From NCBI GenBank assembly GCA_001913845.2, contig MKGP02000053.1:1-64000 (forward strand): DNA of 64,000 nt, written 5' to 3'. Source of the stretch: Limnothrix sp. CACIAM 69d (GTDB taxonomy: Bacteria; Cyanobacteriota; Cyanobacteriia; CACIAM-69d). A model generated the notes under the pieces. That model had not been told where the DNA came from. It worked only from the letters and a program-made list of their open reading frames with translations, and ran no database searches. Of the stretch, positions 45,721-54,781 are shown piece after piece; positions within the stretch are counted from its first letter, which is position 1, and each line of letters starts with the position of its first letter. Position numbers and translations under genes: made by a program.

Positions 45721-47219
45721 AAATCACTTGTTCCTTGGGCAATCCGAAAGCCCACATGTTGATAAAAATGAGGTCGAAACCAATTGCGATAGGATGGCAG
45801 GGCCATGGAGCCATTGGTGGCCCAAGAACCACCCAGCATCATCCGGTGATCTTCATCAAAAAAAGGCGCTGACTGATCCTCATAAAGGGGATGAGGTTCA
45901 AAGCCGGGTAATGGATTAAAGGCATCAGCAATCCATTCCCAAACATTGCCGCGTAAATCCGCAAGCCCTTGGGCGATCGCCCCGTCTGAATTGACCGCTC
46001 GGGGTGAGATCCATTGCCAATGCAAATTGGGAATCAATTCAGCAATGGGGCCTGAGTTTTGCCCGAAATCCTGCCCGAAAGCTTGCCCAAAATCTTGGTC
46101 TAGATCTTGAATTAAAAGGCGATTGAAATGGTAATCTGTTGGCTGATTCCAAGGCTGAAAATCATGACTTTGAGTAGGGCTTTGTGCCTCTGTGGTTGAC
46201 CATTGCAATGCACGATTCCATTCCGCCTCGCTGAGCAATCGCACGCCTTCACCCTTCCAACGACAGAAGGCGATCGCCTCGTGATAATTCACTTCTGCGG
46301 GCCAGGCGAGGGGTAAATCACATTCAAAAAAGGTTGATCGATACTGGTAGTAATCTCCTTGTGGAATCCAAAACTTGGGATGGGAAACCTGGTAAGTTTC
46401 GCGCCATTGCCAACCCTCGGCCGACCAGTAGGCTGCGTTTTGGTAGCCACCGGCTGCCACGAACTCTTGATACTCTTGGTTGGTGATGAGGAACTGACTA
46501 GCCCAAAAGCTGGGCACTTCCGCTTCTCGGTGGCCGTATTCACTATCCCAACCATAGGTGTGATCGGCTGGGGATTTTCCGAGGATGACTGTGCCGCCAG
46601 GAATCAGGCGCATGAAATTTTGCGGCGCGGGCAAATCCGTTGGGGCGATCGACCAGTCGGCCGGACATCGCAGGCGATCGAGTGGTAATTGGCGCAATAG
46701 CATCGAAGAGGTTTCAATGTGAATCCGCTGATGTTCGATCGCCATCAACAGGGCCCAAAGGGGATGTTGGGGGTGAATGGGCAATTCAAAATCGGCAGTC
46801 TGAATCACTTGCTCGATCGTGGCCTTGGCCCGATCGCGATAGTCCCAAACAGCCGCCACTTCTGGCCATTGAATTTCGCCAATGACGGCATCCAATTCAG
46901 CAGCAGTGTTAGGATCAACTCCGATTTCAAACAACTGCTCATAGTCCGGGTTCAGCCGTTGCGACCACAGGCCAACTCGCACTAACTTATTGACATAAAA
47001 AACCGCTGAATGTCCTAGATAGAAAATCAGCGGGTTGCGTAGGGGATCTGGTCGTAAATAAAAGGTGGCTGGCTCTGCCAAACTGCTTAGCAGCTTATCT
47101 TCTAAAGCCCAGGCATCCTGAAAATAATGCAGCAGTTCCTGCGAGCAACAACGGTCTAACCGTGGCACAGTTGGGGCTGAATTCATCCGAAGGTCAGCCG
47201 GATTGGTTGCAACAGTCAT
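45711..47219 (-). CDS. egtB: EgtB-type iron sulfoxide synthase, OvoA-like lineage
   Basis: Oxygen- and Fe(II)-dependent enzyme that joins hercynine to a thiol (cysteine or gamma-Glu-Cys) as sulfoxide. An N-terminal DinB-like bundle has metal ligands His70 (FYLGHSAVFYVNKL) and HQRIHIE (H163, H167). A C-terminal FGE-sulfatase-like domain begins IPGGTVILGKSP and ends SYRNWFRPHFYQHVGFRIA. FYLRPDPLRNPLIFYLGHSAVF and the following NPDYEQLFEIGVD resemble OvoA of ovothiol synthesis more than actinobacterial EgtB, yet egtD is adjacent and no OvoA methyltransferase domain is fused. An odd QDFGQ repeat lies near residues 374-391. First gene of the egtBD unit. Confidence 0.9.
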   Translation of the reverse strand: MTVATNPADLRMNSAPTVPRLDRCCSQELLHYFQDAWALEDKLLSSLAEPATFYLRPDPLRNPLIFYLGHSAVFYVNKLVRVGLWSQRLNPDYEQLFEIGVDPNTAAELDAVIGEIQWPEVAAVWDYRDRAKATIEQVIQTADFELPIHPQHPLWALLMAIEHQRIHIETSSMLLRQLPLDRLRCPADWSIAPTDLPAPQNFMRLIPGGTVILGKSPADHTYGWDSEYGHREAEVPSFWASQFLITNQEYQEFVAAGGYQNAAYWSAEGWQWRETYQVSHPKFWIPQGDYYQYRSTFFECDLPLAWPAEVNYHEAIAFCRWKGEGVRLLSEAEWNRALQWSTTEAQSPTQSHDFQPWNQPTDYHFNRLLIQDLDQDFGQAFGQDFGQNSGPIAELIPNLHWQWISPRAVNSDGAIAQGLADLRGNVWEWIADAFNPLPGFEPHPLYEDQSAPFFDEDHRMMLGGSWATNGSMALPSYRNWFRPHFYQHVGFRIAQGTSDLCH

Positions 47220-47500
47220 ATGGCTAGATCACCACGACGATTTCAAATGATCTGATCTCCAATGGTTTTAGCATTGGGCAATGGCCCGAGCCATCCCTTG
47301 AAAATCAAGACTGAATTTTCCCCATTGCGGTCAAAACCGATCCAGAAGGATCGGTTGAGGTCGCTTGCTTTGCAGCGGGTGTTGCCTAATTAGGATTTCA
47401 ATAAGGCAAGGGCAAAGACTTGGGGAATTGTGTTCCCATCCTCAGTCTGATTTTGGATCCTGAAGGGGAACTTCAGCAATTCTTCAGCGTTATGGGATCC

Positions 47501-47550
47501 ATTTCTTCACAAAGTGTGATTGAACATTTCTTCACAGAGTGTGATTGAAA
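47501..47550. repeat. 25-bp tandem duplication upstream of egtB
   Basis: Two adjacent copies starting ATTTCTTCACAAAGTGTGAT differ at two positions. They lie in the 460-bp gap between egtB and the mrp operon end. Each unit contains the near-palindrome TTCACAAAGTGTGA. The rest of the gap has no recognised feature. Confidence 0.8.
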
Positions 47551-47682
47551 TTCCCTTGAAGAATCGCTGTCAGCAATTCGTTTTACAGATCATGTCTAAG
47601 CACCCCTTCCCAAGGTCGATCGGGGCGGCCAGCAGCATCACAGAAAACGATCAGTCAGATCACTCAACTGTAAAAGCCAAAC

Positions 47683-48348
47683 CTAAAACAGTCCACGGTA
47701 GCGTATAAAAACCAACAACGCTGCCCAAGACCCCAAGGCCACTTTCACGGCCACCAGGAAGTTTAAAACGGGCAATAAACCGCCGCTGGCGAGGGTTCCT
47801 AACTCGCCGTGGGGCAATTCATACCCAATTAAAGTGACGACAGCCAAGGCGATGAAAACGAGGACGGAAATTTTTTCCCAGGTGGCAGCTCGCCAGCGTT
47901 GATAAAGATTTTGCATCCAGTCCGGCGAAGCGGTAATGGTCACTAATCCGATCGCAGTGCCCCCCGCCACGCCTGCCGCAAAACCACCGCCAGGGCTGAG
48001 GTGACCGCGAATTCCTAGCTCGATCGCGACCAGGGCGGCGATCGTGGCTCCTAACCGCGCCAGCACGATCGAGGGTTGATCCACCAAGCGTTGAATTGAG
48101 CAGGATGGATTTTCATTGGCCAATAAAAATTGTGATCCCATGATTGCAATCGTGAAGACCACGACTTCAAAAATGGTGTCGTATAACCGATTGCGAAAAA
48201 TGATCCCCGAAACCGCATTCGGAACCCCGCTATCGGTCACCACTGCCTGCACAATTTCAGCCCCAATCACATCGGGTGCATAGTTGGGAAACAGCACCAT
48301 TTTGCAATAGAACGCTAAGCCTGCCAGTACATAAATCCACTTAATCAT
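47683..48348 (-). CDS. mrpB: Na+/H+ antiporter subunit MrpB (MnhB)
   Basis: Membrane subunit of the Mrp cation/proton antiporter. An N-terminal part has two or three helices; the MnhB domain contains the diagnostic RGHLSPGGGFAAGVAGGTAIGL followed by further helices. 221 aa. Last gene of the operon; its ATG overlaps the end of the preceding subunit by four bases. Confidence 0.9.
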   Translation of the reverse strand: MIKWIYVLAGLAFYCKMVLFPNYAPDVIGAEIVQAVVTDSGVPNAVSGIIFRNRLYDTIFEVVVFTIAIMGSQFLLANENPSCSIQRLVDQPSIVLARLGATIAALVAIELGIRGHLSPGGGFAAGVAGGTAIGLVTITASPDWMQNLYQRWRAATWEKISVLVFIALAVVTLIGYELPHGELGTLASGGLLPVLNFLVAVKVALGSWAALLVFIRYRGLF

Positions 48349-49076
48349 GAGGATTTGCGCTCCTGAGTGAGGGTGACGTTGGCTGACGAATCAGTTGATA
48401 AATTGGTTAATAAGTTGGCTGACTGATGTGCTGACTGATAAGTGATGGCGGCCAAGTCTGACAGGGGCTTTTCCCGCATAATTTCGTAGAGCCGTTGAAC
48501 GCGGGTGATGAGTTGTGGCTTTCCGGAATGGGGCTGAGGCGATGTTGAGTCCTCAGGAGAACTTGAAAGACTGAATTTTGGCGCATAAATAGCATGAACT
48601 TCCCGATCGCCCAAGGCCCGCTGGAGTGCTGTAAGGCTGGGATAGGGAACTAATTCAATGCGGAGGTAAAAGGGCTTGAATGTATTTGCTAAACATTCCA
48701 CCACTGTAGAATCTAATTCCGCGTTGGCAGACTCTTGGGTTAAGTCAGGTGCGCGGGTTTCTGGGTCTAAATGCAGTAGATGAGGCGGAGTAACGATGGT
48801 TGGATCTTCTAGATATCCCAACTGCAAAACCAAGGACGATCGCACGGCAATTGCATACAGTGTAATTGCCAGCAATGTGCCCATGAGTGCCTCCGTTAAA
48901 GACACATCAGCAGCACCCAAAACCGCATAAACAGCCGCCGCCAAAGCGCCCAAAATGCCACGAATCACCAGCGCATGGTAAGGATTCGATTGAAAAATCA
49001 CCATCGCTGCCGAGAGTGGCAACAACGCAGTGATCACATAAATTGGCAGATCATTAGCCCAGTTCAACTCATTCAT
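48345..49076 (-). CDS. DUF4040 / MbhD-like subunit, equivalent to the MrpA C-terminal part
   Basis: Four N-terminal membrane helices (about residues 10-100) include YAVLGAADVSLTEALMGTLLAITLYAIAVRSS, the DUF4040/MbhD pattern that corresponds to the C-terminal region of full MrpA. A soluble tail of about 130 residues with Ser-rich low complexity follows. ATG 49076 overlaps mrpG by four bases; the frame opens 32 codons earlier inside mrpG. The large antiporter-like N-terminal domain of classical MrpA is not present. Confidence 0.85.
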   Translation of the reverse strand: MNELNWANDLPIYVITALLPLSAAMVIFQSNPYHALVIRGILGALAAAVYAVLGAADVSLTEALMGTLLAITLYAIAVRSSLVLQLGYLEDPTIVTPPHLLHLDPETRAPDLTQESANAELDSTVVECLANTFKPFYLRIELVPYPSLTALQRALGDREVHAIYAPKFSLSSSPEDSTSPQPHSGKPQLITRVQRLYEIMREKPLSDLAAITYQSAHQSANLLTNLSTDSSANVTLTQERKSS

Positions 49077-49369
49077 GGTTGGTCTCCGCTGGTGGAGCAG
49101 TAGGCCAAAACATAGCCCAACATGGTGTTCCAAACGGCCAAGCAAATCATGGCCAAAATGAGCAATGGCCACTCATTGGGAATCTTTAATAACAATCCAA
49201 ACACGATCGCCAAAGATCCCAAGGTGTCCGACACCGATAAGCCGTGTAATTTAAAAAGCACCGATCGGCGGGTGAGTAATTGTGTTGTGCCCCAAAACCA
49301 GAACACCATCCCGCCCACTAAACAAAAATTGCTGATACCATCAACCAAAGGCAGTTCTGTCCAGGTCAC
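49073..49369 (-). CDS. mrpG: Na+/H+ antiporter subunit MrpG (MnhG)
   Basis: 98 residues, three membrane helices, with the family pattern FWFWGTTQLLTRRSVLFKLHGLSVSDTLGSLAIVFGLLL. Two bases separate it from mrpF and four bases overlap the next gene. Confidence 0.9.
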   Translation of the reverse strand: MTWTELPLVDGISNFCLVGGMVFWFWGTTQLLTRRSVLFKLHGLSVSDTLGSLAIVFGLLLKIPNEWPLLILAMICLAVWNTMLGYVLAYCSTSGDQP

Positions 49370-49371
49370 GA

Positions 49372-49626
49372 TTAGGCTTCTCCCATTCGTTTCAAAACGT
49401 TAGCCAGCAGCATTAATCCAGCATTGCCCACGCTCAACACAATCACCGCTACGACCCCGATCGACCAATCATCTCGCTGCACTGAAACCAGCAAAATGGC
49501 GATTGAAACTTTGCTGGACACACTCGATAGGGCCAACATCTTTTGCCAGATGTCTTCTTCTGTGCAGGCTTTATAAATTGGGATTAACAAAGCCAAAATG
49601 GCAGTAATCAAAATGGCATTGGTCAT
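49372..49626 (-). CDS. mrpF: Na+/H+ antiporter subunit MrpF (MnhF)
   Basis: 84 residues with three membrane helices. The short polar loop after helix 1 reads YKACTEEDIWQKMLALSSVSSKVSI, a variant of the MrpF loop, which usually has GP and D residues. Position between mrpE and mrpG supports the call. ATG 49626. Confidence 0.82.
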   Translation of the reverse strand: MTNAILITAILALLIPIYKACTEEDIWQKMLALSSVSSKVSIAILLVSVQRDDWSIGVVAVIVLSVGNAGLMLLANVLKRMGEA

Positions 49627-49683
49627 GGTGAATTGAGCAACCTGAATTACGAAGTTGAGCAGTCACGGCGAAGCAATCAAGAC

Positions 49684-50070
49684 CTAGGGATCAATTTTAT
49701 GAACGGCATAGCCGGTTTCTTTGTCGTATCGGCAAACAATGGTTTTGGGGGTGAAGGTAATGAGAAAGATGTCCAAAAAAATCAGTTGGGTTGATCGCCG
49801 CTGAGGAACCTGTTCCCAAACAATGCTTTCTCGACGATGGGGCCGAAACATGATTTCGATCGCCTCGATGTAGGCGATGGGAATGGCAGTTGCGATCTTC
49901 CAGAAAACCGAGAGCCAATCTTTGAGACGATCGGGCGCAAAGGATTGACGTGGCAAAAGCACAGCAACCACAATCCCGATCGCGAGGTTGATCCCGCTGC
50001 CATCGGCTGTTAGCAGCAACCAAATCAGAAGGCGAAATAAAATAATTGCGAGCCGGCCGATCTTTACCAT
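49684..50070 (-). CDS. mrpE: Na+/H+ antiporter subunit MrpE (MnhE)
   Basis: Two N-terminal membrane helices (LAIILFRLLIWLLLTAD and INLAIGIVVAVLL) with a cytoplasmic tail including LIFLDIFLITFTPKTIVCRYDKETGYAVHKIDP, the MrpE pattern. ATG 50070 (MVKIGRLA) overlaps the end of mrpD by seven bases; a start five codons earlier is possible. Confidence 0.87.
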   Translation of the reverse strand: MVKIGRLAIILFRLLIWLLLTADGSGINLAIGIVVAVLLPRQSFAPDRLKDWLSVFWKIATAIPIAYIEAIEIMFRPHRRESIVWEQVPQRRSTQLIFLDIFLITFTPKTIVCRYDKETGYAVHKIDP

Positions 50071-51692
50071 GACAATGCCATCCAAAACAGCACAACAGAC
50101 GTTAAACTCATGGCCCCCACCAGGTGATCAAATTCTTCGGCCACCTGAGGTAATTTCACAGTGCTTTGGCGAATCACAACCCAATAGATCAGCCAGCCTG
50201 CGGCAATGGTGAAACCAGCTTTGCTAGCACTATCCACCGTGTAAGCGGCCCCATAGAAACCATTGGCGAGTACCAAGCTGCCGAGCAGCAAACTCACTGC
50301 AATCCAAAGCCCAGAGTTGGGAGTGGTGGCGGCTGCTTTGGGTTCCAAATTGGCAGCACTCGTGCCAGAAAAATCTAGGTTTTGGGTAGCCAAACTTGAT
50401 GGAGCTAATGCTGAGCCAGCCATGGCGGCTATTTCGGGTTGCGGCAGAGCATGGGATGTGATTTGACCTGCTTCTTGGTTACTGCTGATCGCCTTGCCAA
50501 AGGATGGGAATCCATTGGGCTTGAGGAAGATGAATTTCGCAAAGGAAATAGCTGTCCCGATCGCGGCCGCATTCATCAGCATGGTTTGCCAAGGTTGCAG
50601 TTCTTTCAGGGTTAAGGCCTTGGCCGCAAAACCAGCTAAAAGGGGCAACCCAGAAATCGACAAACTAGCCAGCAGCAACCCAACCCAAAGGGCGCGATTG
50701 ATTGTTTGGCCTTTTAGAATCTTGAAGTTGCGGCTGGGCAAAGAACCCGCCAATAAAAACAAACAGGACTTCACCAAACCATGGGTGAGGGCATAAAATC
50801 CACCAACCAGGGGCGCAGCTAAAACAAACCCCAACTGTGAAATGGTGTGAAAAGCCAACATTCGTTTGGTGTCCTTTTCAAACATGGCGTAACTAACCCC
50901 TAAAAGGGCTGTTGCAACCCCAAAGATCCGGACAATTAAATCCAAATCATCAGACACCAAGGCACAGCGCAACAAAGGCAAAATGCTGGCTTTAATGGCA
51001 ATTCCCGAAAGCAGGGCTGAAACGGAAGTTTCTGATTCTGAGTGGGTGAGCGGTAGCCACAAACCGGAGATAAAAACCCCACCTTTCACCAACAGTCCTA
51101 AAAAGATAAGGGCGATCGCCTCTGGTGGAGCCTTGGCAAGACCTGTTAGGGCAAAGGAATGTTGATGTTGATAAACGGAAACTGCCCCCACCAGGTAAAA
51201 CAACATGGCAGCATTGCTAATGAAGAGATAGCGCAGGGCGACCCAAATGGAGCGATCGCTGCGGGGATAGGCAATTAGCAAAAAAGCCGCAATGCCGCTA
51301 ACCTCCAGGGCAATATAAATGCTGAGTAAATCAGCACAAACAAAGGCCGCATTTAAGCTGCCATGGAGCATTAACAATTGGCTGTAGAAAAATGCCTTCT
51401 TGGGACTTTGCCAGGAATAGCACAAGACTGCGAGGGTGACGATCGCATTGGTCAAAATGAAAAAAGCTGCCAAGGAATCGGCAACCAAAGTCACCCCAAA
51501 GCGATCCAAGAGGGTTAGCGGTAAGGGATCACTGGCGGTTAACAGTAGCCCGGCATAAATGGCTGAGGTGACGGCAGCCAGCAGGGACAAGACTCGATCG
51601 AGCTTGGGCAGCAGGGCAATCACAAACCCCAGCATCAGGGAAAAAACAACCCAGCCAACGGTTAAAGGTTCCAAGATAGAAGATGCGAGCAT
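50064..51692 (-). CDS. mrpD: Na+/H+ antiporter subunit MrpD, NdhD/NuoM-like
   Basis: Antiporter-like subunit of about 14 membrane helices, homologous to complex I NuoM/NuoN. Conserved pieces include the helix with SIYIALEVSGIAAFLLIA, the broken-helix Lys region LLVKGGVFISGLWLPLTHSESETSVSALLSGIAIK, and FEKDTKRMLAFHTISQLGFVLAAP. A Ser/Ala-rich loop near residues 385-440 is not conserved. ATG 51692 is preferred; 51725 and 51722 are alternatives. Related cyanobacterial operons carry two such subunits side by side; only one is present here. Confidence 0.9.
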   Translation of the reverse strand: MLASSILEPLTVGWVVFSLMLGFVIALLPKLDRVLSLLAAVTSAIYAGLLLTASDPLPLTLLDRFGVTLVADSLAAFFILTNAIVTLAVLCYSWQSPKKAFFYSQLLMLHGSLNAAFVCADLLSIYIALEVSGIAAFLLIAYPRSDRSIWVALRYLFISNAAMLFYLVGAVSVYQHQHSFALTGLAKAPPEAIALIFLGLLVKGGVFISGLWLPLTHSESETSVSALLSGIAIKASILPLLRCALVSDDLDLIVRIFGVATALLGVSYAMFEKDTKRMLAFHTISQLGFVLAAPLVGGFYALTHGLVKSCLFLLAGSLPSRNFKILKGQTINRALWVGLLLASLSISGLPLLAGFAAKALTLKELQPWQTMLMNAAAIGTAISFAKFIFLKPNGFPSFGKAISSNQEAGQITSHALPQPEIAAMAGSALAPSSLATQNLDFSGTSAANLEPKAAATTPNSGLWIAVSLLLGSLVLANGFYGAAYTVDSASKAGFTIAAGWLIYWVVIRQSTVKLPQVAEEFDHLVGAMSLTSVVLFWMALSW

Positions 51693-52097
51693 GGTGGCTT
51701 CTGGGGGTAGTGAATGAGCCATCAATGGGCGATTAGCGACTCAATCTAAGGGAGCAATTAGCTCAGTATGCGATCGCGTAATCTGAACCATTGTTAAGTC
51801 ATTTGGGATGCTGAGAATTGACGGAGTTTGGGCAGGTAACTCCGCTCAACTCAGCAAGTATTTGTGGGGTGATAGATGGTCAGTGGGACAGTTGACCAAG
51901 GGGTGAACTCGGACTTAACTCAAAGTTAATTTGAACTTAAACCTGAACCCATGGGCGATTGAACAAAGAGCCATGGAACCGGGATCAATTCAAATGAGTC
52001 CATTAGGACTAATTTCAACAGAATTAACTGAAAATTAGTTGCCAGTTGACCTGGGCATATCCCTCATGGATGACCAATTTAAAAACCGGTGAACGGC
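51693..52097. other. Intergenic gap inside the mrp operon
   Basis: About 405 bp between mrpC and mrpD with no open frame of note, AT-richer than the genes, and without a repeat element. It sits where a second mrpD might have stood, but no remnant of one is recognisable. Confidence 0.5.
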
Positions 52098-52436
52098 CTA
52101 TCGTTGATTGTTTTTTTCAATTTCAGCCGTTTCCAAGGTTGGGTTATCCCGTGCCAATTTCATCACCCCCACCAACATCAGCGCCTGGATGGAAAAGCCA
52201 ATCACAATCGCCGTCAGAATCACCGCTTGGGGCACTGGATCCGCATAGGGCACATCACGGGGAGGTGATTGCAAAATGGGTGTAAATAGACCCGATCGCG
52301 CCGCCATGAGCACATAGTAAGCAATGACCCCTGTGCTCATTACATCCATTGAGACAATTTTCATGACCAGGTTTTTCTTTAAAACCATCCCGAAAAATCC
52401 TAATAAAATAGTGGCAAAAATAAATCCTTCTAACAT
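52098..52436 (-). CDS. mrpC: Na+/H+ antiporter subunit MrpC (MnhC), NuoK-like
   Basis: 112 residues with three membrane helices: FIFATILLGFFGMVLKKNLVMKIVSMDVMSTGVIAYYVLMA and PVPQAVILTAIVIGFSIQALMLVGVM. The DPVPQAVILTAIVI string is the MrpC/NuoK hallmark. First gene of the mrp unit. ATG 52436. Confidence 0.93.
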   Translation of the reverse strand: MLEGFIFATILLGFFGMVLKKNLVMKIVSMDVMSTGVIAYYVLMAARSGLFTPILQSPPRDVPYADPVPQAVILTAIVIGFSIQALMLVGVMKLARDNPTLETAEIEKNNQR

Positions 52437-52976
52437 GGCTCATTACTCTATGGTGAAGGTCATTTGAATCAGCAATTCTGAAGGCAAGCCAATGCAATGA
52501 AAAATGGACTGGAACAGATTAATTAGAGCAAGTTGCACAGATTGCTGAAACAAAACAATCCGATCATATTTTGACGGAATGCCTGGGCAAAGAATTTGAA
52601 GATGTCCAGGATGATGAGAAACGGCTTGGGCCTACTTAGCCCATCCAAATTAAATAGGGTGTTTCTGTAACCAGATGATCTGATTACTCTTTTTTAGTAC
52701 TGACTTAACGACTATACTATGGAGCGCTTGAAGATTGATCGTCTTGGTCAATTAGAGACTGACATAAAAACTTAATTGTTTGATTGAATTTTCCTATTGA
52801 AATCTGGATCAACAGGTGCTGTTTGGAAAGGGGCAGGGACAAGAAGTACGCAACCGCAATTAATAGGGCGATCGAGTGGCTGATGGCAGCCTGCTCGATC
52901 GCCCCGGCGGCACTGAGTGCCCAGCGATATGAAGCTCGATGAAGCTTGATTGGGTTCGACGGGATGCGATCGCCCC
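52437..52976. other. Upstream region of mrpC
   Basis: 540 bp, AT-rich, no coding frame and no repeat element recognised. It must contain the mrp promoter (minus strand) and the 3' end of natB. No clear hexamer pair on the minus strand was found by eye. Confidence 0.45.
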
Positions 52977-54332
52977 CTACTGCAACTTCACCTTGCCCTT
53001 AATCGAAATCTTGCCGTCACTCTCCACATTCCAAACGTCGTAGTTCCCCACCACGTCGCCGTTCTCGTCAATGTCCACGTTGCCGCTTGTGCCCTGGTAG
53101 TTAACCTTCTTGCCCGCCTTCAGCAACTCCAGCCCCTTGCAGACATCGGTAACCACTTCCCCATCGCCGCTAGACACTTCCCGAATCTTGCTTTGGATCC
53201 CTGTGCCTGTGTTTTCGCCGGCCGCCTGGGCTGCCAAGGCCATCAACATCACCGCATCCCAGGTTTGGGGCACAAAAGCAGCGGGGGCTTTGTTCAGCTT
53301 CCGTTGCACCAACTCTGTCAGGGCTGTGAGGCTTTCACCGTCGGCTCCGGGCACTGTCCCGATCGCCCCGGCCACAATCGGTTTCCCATCGGATCCCATC
53401 CCCACCTGTTTGGCCAGGTCATCGGTCTTCATGCCGTCCGTCAGCATGATTTGCACCCCCTTGCTCAGGCCCTGCTCATAGGCCGCCTTCAGCAACAGGG
53501 CCCCACTTTCCACATAGAGAATCGCCGCCACCGCGTCGGGTTTTTGGCTAAAGGCCGCGTTCACTTCCGATTCAAAGGTGGCCGCCTTGGGGTCGTAGCG
53601 GGTGGGCTTGGCTTCGTTCACCACCGTGCCGCCCAGTTTTTTGAACGCCGCGATGAATTTTTGCTCAAATCCCACGCCGTAATCGTTATTAATCACGATC
53701 GTGGCAACTCGCTTGTGGCCGCGCTCAAAGGCCAGCTTGGCCAGCGCTTCGGCCTGGTAGGTATCCGGCGGGGCCGTCCGGGCCCAAAATCCTTGAAATT
53801 CACCCTTTTTCGCCCGTTCCGTGAATACGGGGCTGGTGCTGCCGGGTGAGATCATCATCACCTTGTTGCGCACGGCCACATCCACCGCAGCGCCGGAAAC
53901 ACTGCTGGCAAAGGAGCCAACCACCCCGGCCACCTTGTCCACTTCCACCAGCTTGGTCATCCCTTCCACGCCCACGGTTGGATCCGTTTGGTCGTCGGCC
54001 AGCACCAGGCTTACGGGTTTGCCGTTCACGCCCCCGCAGGCGTTAATGGTTTCCACGGCCAGGGGCAAAACTTCGGACATGGGCTGCCCGATCGACTGTA
54101 AATCGCCTGTGGTGGGCAACAGGGCCCCCAACTTCAGCCCATCAGCAGGCGCGGCGGCTTCCGGACTGCCTCCGGCGGGGGATGCGTTGGGCTGTCCCGC
54201 ACAGGCTCCGAGCAAGCTGGTCAAGGCCGCCACGGCCATCAGGGTTGGCCAGGCGCGACGCGGCTGTCTGGCTCGCGAGGTCAATTGTGGTTTCATGGGG
54301 TCGTGATGCTCGGGCATCGCAGTCATGGTCAT
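52977..54332 (-). CDS. natB: ABC-transporter branched/neutral amino-acid-binding lipoprotein, NatB-like
   Basis: Periplasmic-binding protein of the Leu/Ile/Val family (Peripla_BP_6). A signal peptide ends in the lipobox LLGACAG (Cys44), then an Ala/Pro/Ser-rich linker and the binding domain starting LKLGALLPTTGDLQSIGQPM, with VAGVVGSFASS and VMMISPGSTSPVF. It resembles NatB of the cyanobacterial N-I neutral amino-acid system. GAGGAG lies five bases before ATG 54332. Permease and ATPase genes are not adjacent, as is common for this scattered system. Confidence 0.82.
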   Translation of the reverse strand: MTMTAMPEHHDPMKPQLTSRARQPRRAWPTLMAVAALTSLLGACAGQPNASPAGGSPEAAAPADGLKLGALLPTTGDLQSIGQPMSEVLPLAVETINACGGVNGKPVSLVLADDQTDPTVGVEGMTKLVEVDKVAGVVGSFASSVSGAAVDVAVRNKVMMISPGSTSPVFTERAKKGEFQGFWARTAPPDTYQAEALAKLAFERGHKRVATIVINNDYGVGFEQKFIAAFKKLGGTVVNEAKPTRYDPKAATFESEVNAAFSQKPDAVAAILYVESGALLLKAAYEQGLSKGVQIMLTDGMKTDDLAKQVGMGSDGKPIVAGAIGTVPGADGESLTALTELVQRKLNKAPAAFVPQTWDAVMLMALAAQAAGENTGTGIQSKIREVSSGDGEVVTDVCKGLELLKAGKKVNYQGTSGNVDIDENGDVVGNYDVWNVESDGKISIKGKVKLQ

Positions 54333-54641
54333 TCACTCCTCAAGAATTGGAAAACCCAATGCGGCCTAGTCTTAGCCCGTTCTGGCTCGATCGAGCAAAT
54401 CGATCGCCCAGGAGCCTCGGCCCTGAGTTTGCTCCTGGGTTGATCAAACTGGTTGATCGGATTGGTTGATCAAATCAGGGGCCGGTCTGAAGCCCGGGTG
54501 GATCTAATCTCTCAATCTAATATTCAAATTCAATCTCTGAAACTGATCTCTAGAATTCGTCTCTAGGCCTAATTTCTAGAATTTATCTCTGAAATCCATG
54601 AGTCTTCAATCCGCTCATGAATTGCATAATCGCTCGCGAGG

Positions 54642-54781
54642 AATATCTGAAAAGTATCTTTGGAGACTGGCAAAGCACCCATAGTCGTGGATGCAAGGCA
54701 TTTCAGCTCTTTAGCTGTGTCGATCGACCACGGATCAATTTTGGCTGCTCAGATTTGGCTGCTCAGATTTGGCTGCTCAGA
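54642..54781 (+). repeat. Half-copy of the MITE family joined to a 14-bp triplicate
   Basis: GAGGAATATCTGAAAAG at 54642 starts a stretch that follows the element at 16951 for about 90 bp (TGGCAAAGC, TAGTCGTGG, a worn core), but no right-hand terminal repeat is found. It ends in three perfect tandem copies of TTTGGCTGCTCAGA (54740-54781). The remainder of the 620-bp gap between natB and tRNA-Ser has no gene. Confidence 0.65.

Noticed and set aside
51749-51780. Possible tRNA-like start (GCAATTAGCTCAG)
   Set aside because: The D-arm-like string is not followed by an anticodon arm or T-arm.
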